Assembly: GCF_025716945.1 (NCBI RefSeq)
Contig: NZ_JAOVZT010000010.1
Coordinates: 87,244 to 151,243 of the forward strand
Source: Geodermatophilus sp. YIM 151500
GTDB taxonomy: Bacteria; Actinomycetota; Actinomycetes; Mycobacteriales; Geodermatophilaceae
Length of the DNA: 64,000 bases
Direction of reading: 5' to 3'
Both the position numbers and the translations under genes were made by a program. Positions 39,119-46,763 of the stretch are shown piece by piece; position 1 is the stretch's first letter; every line of letters begins with the position of its first letter. The notes below the pieces were generated by a model. That model was given only the letters and a program-made list of their open reading frames with translations, was not told the DNA's origin and made no database searches.

Positions 39119-41959
39119 GTGGCCATCCGCGGTGGCCGTTCCCCGCTGCTGGGGCGTGGCAGGGAGACCGCTCGTCTGGAGCGCCTGGTCGCCGATGTGC
39201 GGGCAGGTTCCAGCGCCGTGCTGGTGCTGCGCGGAGCACCCGGGATCGGCAAGACCGCGCTGCTGGACCACGTCGCGGAGGAGGCCTCGGACTGCTGTGT
39301 GCTCCGGGCCGCCGGTGTCCAGTCCGAGATGGAGATCCCCTACGCCGGTCTCCACCAGCTCTGCGCGCCCCTGCTCCGCGCACTCGAGCGCCTGCCGCCC
39401 TCCCAGCGGGATGCGCTGCGGACCGTGCTCGGCCTGCGCGACCTGGCGGTCCCCGAGAGGTTCCTGGTCGGGCTGGCCGTCCTGACGTTGCTGTCCGAGG
39501 CGGCGTCCGACCGGCCGTTGGTCTGCCTCGTCGACGACGTGCAGTGGCTCGATCGTGCCTCCGGCGAGGCCATGGCTTTCGCGGCGCGGCGCCTGCACGC
39601 CGATCCGGTCGCGATGGTCTTCGCCGGCCGTGAGCCCAGCGAGGAACGCCGGCTCGACGGGTTGCCGGACCTGGCGGTCGAGGGGATCGGGGACGACGAC
39701 GCCCGGCGGTTGCTGGCTTCCGTGATGCCCGGATGGCTCGATCCGCGGGTGCGGGACCGGATCATCGCGGAGACCCGCGGCAACCCGCTCGCGGTGCTGG
39801 AGGTCCCCAGGAGCGCCAGCCCGGCCGAACTGGCGGACGGGTTCGCGGCGCCGGCCAGGGGACACCTCACGAGCCGGATCGAGCAGGGGTTCGTCAGCCG
39901 GTACCGGGCGATGCCCGGCGTGACGCAGCGCCTGCTGCTCACAGCGGCCGCCGAGCCGACCGGCGACGCGAGCCTGCTGTGGCGGGCCGCGGCGCGGATG
40001 GGCATCGAGACCGGTGCCGCCGGTCCCGCCGTCGACGACGGGCTGGTCGAGCTCGGCGCACGAGTGCGGTTCCGCCACCCGCTGGTGCGCTCGGCGATCT
40101 ACGGAACGGCGCTCCCCGGGGAACGCCACCTCGTGCACCGCGCCCTGGCCGACGTGACGGATCCGGCCCTCGACCCCGACCGGCGTGGCTGGCACCGGGC
40201 GTACGCCGCAGCGGGACCCGACGAGGACGTCGCGGAGGAGCTGGAGAGCTCGGCTGCCCGAGCGCAGCGCCGCGGCGGGATGGCGGCGGCAGCCGCCTTC
40301 CTGGAGCGCGCCACCGAGTTGACGCCCGACCCACGGTGTCGAGGGCGGCGGGCGCTGGCCGCTGCCCGCGCCGCCTATCAGGCCGGGGCCGCGGACCGCG
40401 CCACGGAGCTGCTCGCCACGGCCGCGCTGGGCCCCCTCGACGAGCTGGAGCTCGCCGGCACGGAGCGGTTGCGCGCGCAGATCGCCTTCTCCCGTTCCCG
40501 CGGTGTCGATGCGGTGTTCCCGCTGCTCGGGGCAGCGCGGCGGCTGGAGCGGCTGGACGCCGACCTGGCCCGGGAGACGTACCTGGAGGCCATCGCTGCG
40601 ACCGTGTTCGCCGGCCGCTTCCTCGACCCCCGCCAGCGGCGGGCCGTGGCCGAGGCGGCTCGGTCCGCGGCGCCGAGGGCAGGTCCGGTGCGTGCACCGG
40701 ACCTGATGCTGAGTGCTCTGGCGACCCGCGTGACCGAGGGCTTCGCCGCCGGGGCGCCCGTGATCCGTCGCGCCCTCGACGGCTTCCGCCAGGACGACGG
40801 GGAGAGCGCCCGGCGCTGGCTGTGGCTGGCCTCCCGGGCTGCCCCGGAGGTGTGGGACGACGCCGCGTGGTTCCGGCTCGCCACCCGCCAGACGGACCTG
40901 GCCCGGCAGGCCGGCTCGCTCACCCTCCTCGCGGTCGCGATCAACTCCCTGGCGTACGTGCAGGTGCACAGGGGGGACTTCGTCGCCGCGGCCGCCCTGC
41001 TCGACGAGGAGGACGTGATCGCGGAGCTCACGGGCAGCGCGCCCATCGTCCACACAGCACTCGTCCTGGCCGCATGGCGAGGAGACGAGGAGGCGGTCCC
41101 GCTGATCGCAGCCCTCGGCGCCGCCGCGACGAGGAGGGGTGAGGGACGGGCGCTCACCATGGCCGAGTACGCGACGGCGGTGCTGGAGAACGGGCTCGGC
41201 CACTACGAGGCGGCGCTGGCCGCGGCGGAGTCGGCAGCGGAGCACGACGAGCTGGTCGTCCCGGGGTGGGCGCTGGTCGAGATGGTCGAGGCCGCGGTCC
41301 GCAGCGGCCACCGGGACCTCGCCGAGGCCGCCTGCGGGCGGCTCGCCGCGCGATCCGGCCTCAGCGACACCGACTGGGCCCGCGGCATCGAGGCGCGCTC
41401 GCGTGCTCTCCTCAGCGACGGCGACGTGGCGGACGCGCTGTACCGGGAGGGCATCGAGCGGCTGTCGCGCAGTTCCGCTGTCGCGCAGCTGGCCAGAGCC
41501 CACCTGCTGTACGGCGAGTGGCTCCGGCGCGAAGGGCGACGCGCGGACGCTCGCGAGCACCTCCGCACCGCCCACGACGCGTTCACCCGCATGGGAGCGC
41601 ACGCGTTCGCCGAGCGAGCCGGACGCGAGCTGTTCGCGACCGGGGAGACGGTGCGCGGACGGTCGGGGATCGGGCGTCCCGAGCTCACCGCCCAGGAGGC
41701 ACAGGTCGCCCGCCTGGCGTGCGCCGGGCTCACCAACCCGGAGATCGCCGCTCAGCTGTACCTGAGTTCACGCACGGTCGAATGGCATCTGCGCAAGGTG
41801 TTCGTGAAGCTGGACATCAGCTCCCGCCGGGACCTCCAGCGAGTGCTCCCCGACTTCCCGCCGCTCGGCGCCGGTGCTCGGCCTCGGCACGATCTCGAAT
41901 CCCGCGCAACATCCGCCGCATCATCGGGAAGTCCCCGACCTCCATCAGCAGCACCGTGA
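39119..41959 (+). CDS. Large ATP-binding LuxR-family (LAL) regulator
   Basis: This 946-residue regulator has an N-terminal AAA domain with P-loop VLRGAPGIGKTALLDHV near residue 39 and Walker B LVCLVDDVQWLDRASG near 135. A long helical TPR-like region follows. A C-terminal LuxR helix-turn-helix sits at about residues 855-915 (LTAQEAQVARLACAGLTNPEIAAQLYLSSRTVEWHLRKVFVKLDISSRRDL). The last 35 residues are low-complexity and overlap the convergent SRPBCC gene by 143 bases. The GTG start follows CAGGCT by 6 bases. It sits among the genes that carry the conserved direct-repeat promoter and is a candidate regulator of them (inference). Confidence 0.9.
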   Translation: MAIRGGRSPLLGRGRETARLERLVADVRAGSSAVLVLRGAPGIGKTALLDHVAEEASDCCVLRAAGVQSEMEIPYAGLHQLCAPLLRALERLPPSQRDALRTVLGLRDLAVPERFLVGLAVLTLLSEAASDRPLVCLVDDVQWLDRASGEAMAFAARRLHADPVAMVFAGREPSEERRLDGLPDLAVEGIGDDDARRLLASVMPGWLDPRVRDRIIAETRGNPLAVLEVPRSASPAELADGFAAPARGHLTSRIEQGFVSRYRAMPGVTQRLLLTAAAEPTGDASLLWRAAARMGIETGAAGPAVDDGLVELGARVRFRHPLVRSAIYGTALPGERHLVHRALADVTDPALDPDRRGWHRAYAAAGPDEDVAEELESSAARAQRRGGMAAAAAFLERATELTPDPRCRGRRALAAARAAYQAGAADRATELLATAALGPLDELELAGTERLRAQIAFSRSRGVDAVFPLLGAARRLERLDADLARETYLEAIAATVFAGRFLDPRQRRAVAEAARSAAPRAGPVRAPDLMLSALATRVTEGFAAGAPVIRRALDGFRQDDGESARRWLWLASRAAPEVWDDAAWFRLATRQTDLARQAGSLTLLAVAINSLAYVQVHRGDFVAAAALLDEEDVIAELTGSAPIVHTALVLAAWRGDEEAVPLIAALGAAATRRGEGRALTMAEYATAVLENGLGHYEAALAAAESAAEHDELVVPGWALVEMVEAAVRSGHRDLAEAACGRLAARSGLSDTDWARGIEARSRALLSDGDVADALYREGIERLSRSSAVAQLARAHLLYGEWLRREGRRADAREHLRTAHDAFTRMGAHAFAERAGRELFATGETVRGRSGIGRPELTAQEAQVARLACAGLTNPEIAAQLYLSSRTVEWHLRKVFVKLDISSRRDLQRVLPDFPPLGAGARPRHDLESRATSAASSGSPRPPSAAP

Positions 41960-42563
41960 GCAGGACCAACGGGCGCGACCACTCGTAGACGGTCTGCAGG
42001 CGGGTGACCAGCCGGGTCCGCCCCCCGGGGAGCGGCCGGAGGCGCCACGCGAACGTGCGGTTCGGCGTCCGCCACAGCAGCCACTCCGGGGCGATGAAGC
42101 CGTCGACGCGGAACGCCGTCCGCTCCGACGGGCTCGGCACCATCGCCAGCCACTGACCGATGTGGATGTCCTGCAGCTCGGGGACGATCACCCGGGCGCT
42201 CGGGCGGGCGAAGTTGTCGAGCAGGTCGTCGGCGTAGAAGCCGCCGCGCCGGACGCCGACCTGGACCAGCCAGGGCCACACCTCGTCGGGTGTGGCGGCG
42301 ATCGTGATGGCGCGGGTGCAGCGGTACTGGGCGCGGGAGAGCAGATCGTCACCCGGCATCGTCGACGCGACCTCCTCCTCCGTGGCACCCCACGTGCGGT
42401 GCCAGTGCCGCAGCAGCGGCGCGGTGAGGAAGAGGGGCACGTCGGCGATGACGTCACCGAGCTGGCGGAGCAGGGCCGCCGCCGTGATCGGGGGTGCTCG
42501 GTGACCCGCACGGGCGGCCGGCTCGGTCTGGTTCTCGAGCCGGTGACCGGACGTCGTCCTCAC
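41817..42563 (-). CDS. SRPBCC-family protein with possible membrane-associated C-terminus
   Basis: This 248-residue protein has an N-terminal extension with a hydrophobic stretch (VIADVPLFLTAPLLRHWH). A polyketide-cyclase/SRPBCC-like START fold follows (residues about 80-200: AITIAATPDEVWPWLVQVGVRRGGFYADDLLDNFA ... GRTRLVTRLQTVYEW). A hydrophobic segment, PLVLLTVLLMEVGDFPMMRRML, ends the recognisable part. The ligand is unknown. The GTG start follows GGAGGAGGAAG. Its 3' end overlaps the LAL regulator gene by 143 bases tail to tail. Confidence 0.8.
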   Translation of the reverse strand: MRTTSGHRLENQTEPAARAGHRAPPITAAALLRQLGDVIADVPLFLTAPLLRHWHRTWGATEEEVASTMPGDDLLSRAQYRCTRAITIAATPDEVWPWLVQVGVRRGGFYADDLLDNFARPSARVIVPELQDIHIGQWLAMVPSPSERTAFRVDGFIAPEWLLWRTPNRTFAWRLRPLPGGRTRLVTRLQTVYEWSRPLVLLTVLLMEVGDFPMMRRMLRGIRDRAEAEHRRRAAGSRGALAGGPGGS

Positions 42564-42653
42564 GGCTTCCTCCTCCGTCGCGCGCTATGGGATCGACGTG
42601 CTCCGCCGCGATCGTCGGCCTGCGGCGGGCCGCCGAGAAGGAGGAAGTGCAGA

Positions 42654-42700
42654 TCTGCGTGGCTTCTTCGTGGCGTCCCGGGGAGGACCGAGCCGACGCT
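42654..42700 (+). promoter_or_regulatory. Conserved promoter motif, copy 2 (alpha/beta hydrolase gene)
   Basis: TCTGCGTGG (42654-42662) and TCTTCGTGG (42665-42673) lie at an 11-base period, overlapping the palindrome GCAGATCTGC. GACGCT follows at 42695-42700, 21 bases downstream, and continues as GGACGAG, as in the copy at 43.6 kb. It lies in the gap between the divergent SRPBCC gene and the hydrolase gene. Confidence 0.6.
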
Positions 42701-42788
42701 GGACGAGCAGCTCCGATGCGCCCGACACGAGGAGTCCGGGCTCCTGCGCACGGCGCTGGAGGCCGTCCGAGACGGAGAGAGGTCCACC

Positions 42789-43520
42789 ATGGCCGACGAG
42801 AGGCTCACCGTCGTCCTCGTCCACGGCGCCTTCGCCGAGTCGGCGAGCTGGAACGGCGTGATCGAGCGGCTGCATGCGCACCCGGTCGAGGTGATCGCCG
42901 CCGCCAACCCGTTGCGCGGCCTCTCCGGCGATGCGACCTACCTGCGGGACGTGCTCGCGGGCGTCGGTGGTCCGGTCGTCCTCGTCGGCCACTCCTACGG
43001 CGGGATGGTGGTCACCGCGGCCGCGTCCGGCAACGACGCCGTCGTGGCGCTGGTCTACGTGGGCGCCTTCTGTCCCGAACCGGGGGAGTCCGCCCTGACC
43101 CTGTCCACGAGGTTCCCGGGCAGCACCCTGGCCGAGACGCTCGTCGGCACCCTCCTGTCCGACGGCGGCACCGACCTGCGGATCGCGCAGGACGCCTTCC
43201 CCTCGCAGTTCGCCGCCGACGTCCCGGTCCGCACGGCCGTCGTGATGGCCGCGACGCAGCGTCCCGTCACCGACCGTGCCCTGGGAGAAGGACTGCCCGC
43301 GGGGGTGCCGGCGTGGCGCGAGCGACCGACGTGGTTCGTGTACGGGGACGCCGACCTGAACATCCCCGCCGTCCTCCAGCGGTTCATGGCCGAACGGGCC
43401 GGTGCCCGCGAGGTCCGTGTGCTCCCCGGGGGCTCGCACGCGCTCTCGGTCTCGCAGCCCGACGAGGTCGCCGCCACGATCCTGGCGGCGGTGGAGGCGG
43501 TCACGTCGATCCCGGCCTGA
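42789..43520 (+). CDS. Alpha/beta hydrolase
   Basis: This is a 243-residue alpha/beta hydrolase of the compact, pyrethroid-hydrolase/methylesterase-like type. The first strand is LTVVLVHGAFAESASWN. The nucleophile elbow VLVGHSYGGMVV carries Ser near residue 80. The acid lies in WFVYGDADLNIP, and the His in LPGGSHALSVSQP near 222. The ATG follows GGAGAGAGG. It carries the conserved direct-repeat promoter about 115 bases upstream of its start. The substrate is unknown. Confidence 0.88.
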   Translation: MADERLTVVLVHGAFAESASWNGVIERLHAHPVEVIAAANPLRGLSGDATYLRDVLAGVGGPVVLVGHSYGGMVVTAAASGNDAVVALVYVGAFCPEPGESALTLSTRFPGSTLAETLVGTLLSDGGTDLRIAQDAFPSQFAADVPVRTAVVMAATQRPVTDRALGEGLPAGVPAWRERPTWFVYGDADLNIPAVLQRFMAERAGAREVRVLPGGSHALSVSQPDEVAATILAAVEAVTSIPA

Positions 43521-43583
43521 CAGCGGTGTGAGGCGGCCTGCCTTGTGGCCGGCTCGATCGCCGCGATGGCGAGGAACTGCACT

Positions 43584-43629
43584 CCTGCGTGTGTTCCTCA
43601 TGGTGGTACGGGGCGGGCCTGCAGACTCT
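43584..43629 (+). promoter_or_regulatory. Conserved promoter motif, copy 3 (64-residue protein gene)
   Basis: CCTGCGTGT (43584-43592) and the more diverged TCCTCATGG (43595-43603) keep the 11-base period. GACTCT follows at 43624-43629, 20 bases downstream, continuing GGACGG. Upstream, GAGGAACTGCA matches GAGGAAGTGCA of copy 2. GAGGAAC and GTTCCTC also form inverted arms around the site. Confidence 0.5.
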
Positions 43630-43672
43630 GGACGGCAACCATCCGCAGACGAGCCCTCGAGGAGGCTCACCG

Positions 43673-43867
43673 ATGGACCTGACCCGGTTGCTGATCACCC
43701 GCCAGCACGTCGTGGACCTGCTGCCGATCATGGGACTGAGCCCGGAGCAGGAAGCGCGGTTGCTCGCTCTCCACTATCCGGTCGCGTTCAACGAGGCCGC
43801 CGCCGCCTTCGAATCCGTCGGCGTCGAGTTGGACACGCTCACCGACCGGATGGGTGGGAGCCCCTGA
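43673..43867 (+). CDS. Small hypothetical protein (64 aa)
   Basis: This is a 64-residue acidic, mostly helical protein (MDLTRLLITRQHVVDLLPIM, then GLSPEQEARLLALHYPVAFN, then EAAAAFESVGVELDTLTDRM). It is not recognised. A strong GGAGG box lies 10 bases before the ATG, and the conserved direct-repeat promoter motif lies 70 bases upstream. Both support it being a real gene. No membrane segment or cysteine is present. Confidence 0.65.
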   Translation: MDLTRLLITRQHVVDLLPIMGLSPEQEARLLALHYPVAFNEAAAAFESVGVELDTLTDRMGGSP

Positions 43868-43928
43868 CCGACGGCCGGCCTGCCGGGCGACGAGCAGCTC
43901 AGCGCCGGGCCGCCCGGCAGACGATGTG

Positions 43929-43934
43929 TACGCT
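43929..43934 (+). promoter_or_regulatory. -10 element of the acetyltransferase gene
   Basis: TACGCT ends 7 bases before the GTG at 43942, the same spacing as other leaderless starts here. The surrounding TGTACGCTTGTCCACG has the look of a TetR-family operator, and a TetR gene is two genes downstream. Confidence 0.4.
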
Positions 43935-43941
43935 TGTCCAC

Positions 43942-44568
43942 GTGATACCGCAGCAGGACGCAGACCCGCGCTCGATGCGTGAACGGATGCTGGCCGGAGA
44001 CCTGTATATCGCCGACGACCCGGAGCTGGCCGAGGCCAACGCCGCGGCGTTGGACCTGACGGCGGCGTACAACGCGACGACCGTGCGGCAGGAGCCGCTG
44101 CGCCGCGCGCTCCTGGAGCGGTTGCTCGGCGCCGTCGGCGAGGACACGGCGATCAGACCGCCGCTGCACGTCGACTACGGGGTCCACATCAGCATCGGGG
44201 CACGCTGCTTCGCCAACTACGGGCTCGTCGCGCTCGACGTGGCCGCGATCACCATCGGCGACGACGTGCAGATCGGTCCCAACGTGCAGCTGCTGACCCC
44301 CACCCACCCGGTCGAGGCCGGCCCCCGCCGCGACAAGTGGGAGGCGGCCGAACCGATCACCATCGGCGACAACGTCTGGCTCGGCGGCGGCGTCATCGTG
44401 CTCCCCGGCGTGACCATCGGGGAGAACACCGTCGTCGGCGCGGGGGCGGTCGTCAGCAGGGACCTGCCGGCGAACGTCGTGGCCGTCGGCAACCCGGCCC
44501 GCGTGGTCCGCACGATCGAGGAGCCCGCCGCGCGCGACGAGGCCGTCGCCGGCGTCGAGGAGGCCTGA
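43942..44568 (+). CDS. Sugar O-acetyltransferase (maltose acetyltransferase type)
   Basis: This 208-residue left-handed beta-helix acetyltransferase has the N-terminal Mac domain MRERMLAGDLYIADDPELAEANAAALDLTAAYN. Hexapeptide repeats follow (FANYGLVALDVAAITIGDDVQIGPNVQLLTPTHPVEAG, with the catalytic His in TPTHP). It acetylates sugars such as maltose or galactosides using acetyl-CoA (family knowledge). Starts at ATG 43924 and GTG 43942 are both open. The GTG is preferred because a TACGCT -10 ends 7 bases upstream of it, and this region has no ribosome site. TetR and MFS genes follow in the same direction. Confidence 0.9.
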   Translation: MIPQQDADPRSMRERMLAGDLYIADDPELAEANAAALDLTAAYNATTVRQEPLRRALLERLLGAVGEDTAIRPPLHVDYGVHISIGARCFANYGLVALDVAAITIGDDVQIGPNVQLLTPTHPVEAGPRRDKWEAAEPITIGDNVWLGGGVIVLPGVTIGENTVVGAGAVVSRDLPANVVAVGNPARVVRTIEEPAARDEAVAGVEEA

Positions 44569-44599
44569 CGGTGGTCCGTGCCGCGCAGCGGGACCCGCC

Positions 44600-45196
44600 G
44601 TGAGCGCCGAGGCGGCCGGGGAGGCCCTCGGCGTCCCGCCGGCCGGCGAGCCGGCTCGCCGTCCGCGCCGCTACGACCCCGACCGGCGCGAGCGGCTCGT
44701 CGCCACGGCGTTGGACGTCATCGCCGAGCACGGTGTCGCCGGCGCCACCCATCGCGCCATCGCGGCAGCCGCCGACGTGCCGCTGGGGTCGACGACCTAC
44801 CACTTCTCCTCGCTCGACGAGCTGCTGGCGGCCGCCTTCACCGTGCACGCCGAGCGCGTCGCCGGGGCGCTCGAGGGGTGGATGCGGGACGTGCCGGACC
44901 AGCGGGCCGCCCTGGACGCGCTCGCCCGGCACCTGGCCGACGACCTCCTGGGCAACGAGCGAGCACTGGTGCTGGCGGTGGAGCTGTACCTCGCCGCTGC
45001 GCGGCGCCCGGCGCTGCGCGCGGTGACCCAGGACTGGATGCTGCGCAGCCGGCGGGCGCTGGAACTGCACTTCGATCCGGTGACCGCCCGCGAGCTCGAC
45101 GCCCTCGTCGAGGGGCTCGTCCTGCACCAGTTCCTCTCGACGGATCCCATGACGCCGGAGCAGGTCCGCCACGCGCTGTTCCGCATCACCCGCTGA
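44600..45196 (+). CDS. TetR-family transcriptional regulator
   Basis: This 198-residue TetR-type repressor has its helix-turn-helix at about residues 28-75 (RRERLVATALDVIAEHGVAGATHRAIAAAADVPLGSTTYHFSSLDELLAAAF). The C-terminal ligand-binding helices resemble the TetR_C group of small regulators (DFDPVTARELDALVEGLVLHQFLS-like end). The GTG start is 31 bases after the acetyltransferase stop. The MFS transporter follows 54 bases later, so it probably represses this small unit. Confidence 0.92.
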   Translation: MSAEAAGEALGVPPAGEPARRPRRYDPDRRERLVATALDVIAEHGVAGATHRAIAAAADVPLGSTTYHFSSLDELLAAAFTVHAERVAGALEGWMRDVPDQRAALDALARHLADDLLGNERALVLAVELYLAAARRPALRAVTQDWMLRSRRALELHFDPVTARELDALVEGLVLHQFLSTDPMTPEQVRHALFRITR

Positions 45197-45250
45197 CGCG
45201 ACCGTCGTCGCCTCGCGCCCCTGCGCCCGACCGTCCAGGAGCCCTCCGTC

Positions 45251-46546
45251 ATGCCGTCCTCGTCCGCTGCTCCTGCCGTCGAGCCGCGTCTCCGCCGCGC
45301 CCGCGCGGCGGTGTCGGCGGTGTTCTTCCTCAACGCGGTCCTGTACGCCAACCTGGTCCCGCGGTTGCCCGACATCAAGGACCGGCTGGACCTGAGCAAC
45401 GCCGCGCTCGGCAGCGCCATCGCCGCCATGCCGCTCGGGGCGCTGCTGGCCGGGCTGCTCGCGCCGGTGCTCATCCAGCGCCTGGGCTCGGCGAAGGTCG
45501 CCGCGCTCGGACTGGTCGTGCTGGCGGTGGCCGTGGCCGGCCTACCACTGGCCCCCGCGTGGATCGTGTTCGCGGCACTGATGCTCGTCGTCGGAGCGCT
45601 CGACGCGGTCGTCGACGTCGCGCAGAACGCGCACGGTTTCCGGGTGCAGCGGGCCTACGGTCGCTCGATCGTCAACGCCTTCCACGCGCTGTGGAGCATC
45701 GGCGCGGTGGTCGGTGGGCTGCTCGGGTCCGCCGCCGCCGGGCTGTCCGTACCGCTGGGCGTGCACCTGGCCGCGTCCGCGGCCGTGTTCAGCGTCCTCG
45801 CGGTGGTGGCCTACCGGTTCCTCCTCCCGGGCCCGGAGGACGCCGAGCGCACCAGCCCGGTCGACATCGAGCCCGACCCGGCCGCCCCTCGCCGCCGACT
45901 GCTCGGGCACGTCTCCGGCCGCACCCTCGTGCTGCTCGGCGTGCTGGGCCTGCTCGCCTCGTGCGAGGCGTTCGTCCAGGACGCCGGCTCGACCTGGGGC
46001 GCGCTCTACATGCGCGGCGAGGTCGGCGCCGGCGCCGCCGTCGGCGGCCTCGCCTTCGTAGCCCTGCAGGTCGCGATGACCGCCGGCCGGCTCGTCGGCG
46101 ACCGGGTCGTCGACCGCTTCGGGCAGCGCCGCGTCGTCCGCGTCGGCGGAGTCGTCACGGCGGCCGGCATGGGCCTCGCCCTCGCGGTCCCGTCCGTCGG
46201 CACCGCGATCGTCGGCTTCGCCCTGGCCGGCCTCGGCGTCGCGACGCTCGTCCCGGCGGTCATGCACACCGCCGACGAGCTGCCCGGTCTGCCGCACGGT
46301 GTCGGCCTGACCGTCGTCACCTGGCTGCTGCGCGTGGGCTTCCTGGTCTCCCCGTCGGTCATCGGCATCGTCGCGGACGCGAGCAGCCTGCGCGTCGCGC
46401 TGGTCGGCGTCGTCCTGGCCGGGGTCGTCGTCCTGTTGCTCGGGCGCGTCCTGGCCCCCACCCACACGCCCGAGCCCGAGGCCGGCGCCGGAGACGTGAT
46501 CACGCCCGGCACGCCGGCGGCCGCCCCGGGGACGACCCAGCCGTGA
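45251..46546 (+). CDS. MFS transporter
   Basis: This 431-residue major facilitator protein has 12 predicted membrane segments. The first is AAVSAVFFLNAVLYANLVPRLPDIKDRLDLS, giving an unusually early conserved loop of the YfmO/"NAG-like" MFS group (PDIKDRL). The FHALWSIGAVVGGLLGSAAAG and GDRVVDRFGQRRVVRVGG segments are typical. The C-terminal 30 residues are Pro/Ala/Thr-rich and cytosolic. The substrate may be a drug or sugar. GGAG precedes the ATG. Co-transcription with the TetR gene is likely. Confidence 0.9.
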   Translation: MPSSSAAPAVEPRLRRARAAVSAVFFLNAVLYANLVPRLPDIKDRLDLSNAALGSAIAAMPLGALLAGLLAPVLIQRLGSAKVAALGLVVLAVAVAGLPLAPAWIVFAALMLVVGALDAVVDVAQNAHGFRVQRAYGRSIVNAFHALWSIGAVVGGLLGSAAAGLSVPLGVHLAASAAVFSVLAVVAYRFLLPGPEDAERTSPVDIEPDPAAPRRRLLGHVSGRTLVLLGVLGLLASCEAFVQDAGSTWGALYMRGEVGAGAAVGGLAFVALQVAMTAGRLVGDRVVDRFGQRRVVRVGGVVTAAGMGLALAVPSVGTAIVGFALAGLGVATLVPAVMHTADELPGLPHGVGLTVVTWLLRVGFLVSPSVIGIVADASSLRVALVGVVLAGVVVLLLGRVLAPTHTPEPEAGAGDVITPGTPAAAPGTTQP

Positions 46547-46646
46547 GCACGCCCCGTCCGGCGACCCGGGGCGCCCGCAGTGCGAGCCGGGCGGCCGGGA
46601 TGGGGTCATAGCGGCCGATCACCCCGACGTGGCGCCGGCGAGGGGA

Positions 46647-46665
46647 GCACCAGAAGTGCTGGTGC
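46647..46665. promoter_or_regulatory. Inverted repeat upstream of the amino-acid dehydrogenase
   Basis: GCACCAG and CTGGTGC arms flank a 5-base centre in the 217-base gap between the MFS and dehydrogenase genes. It could be an operator for the catabolic cassette or a terminator of the MFS message; there is no T tract. Confidence 0.4.
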
Positions 46666-46763
46666 CAGGGCGAGGAGTGCCTGTGCTCCAGCGCTCCCTG
46701 CCGCGCGTGCGGCAGCCCAGACTCGGGTGCCGTCGTCCCCGGAGCACGGAAGGAGGGGCGGTC

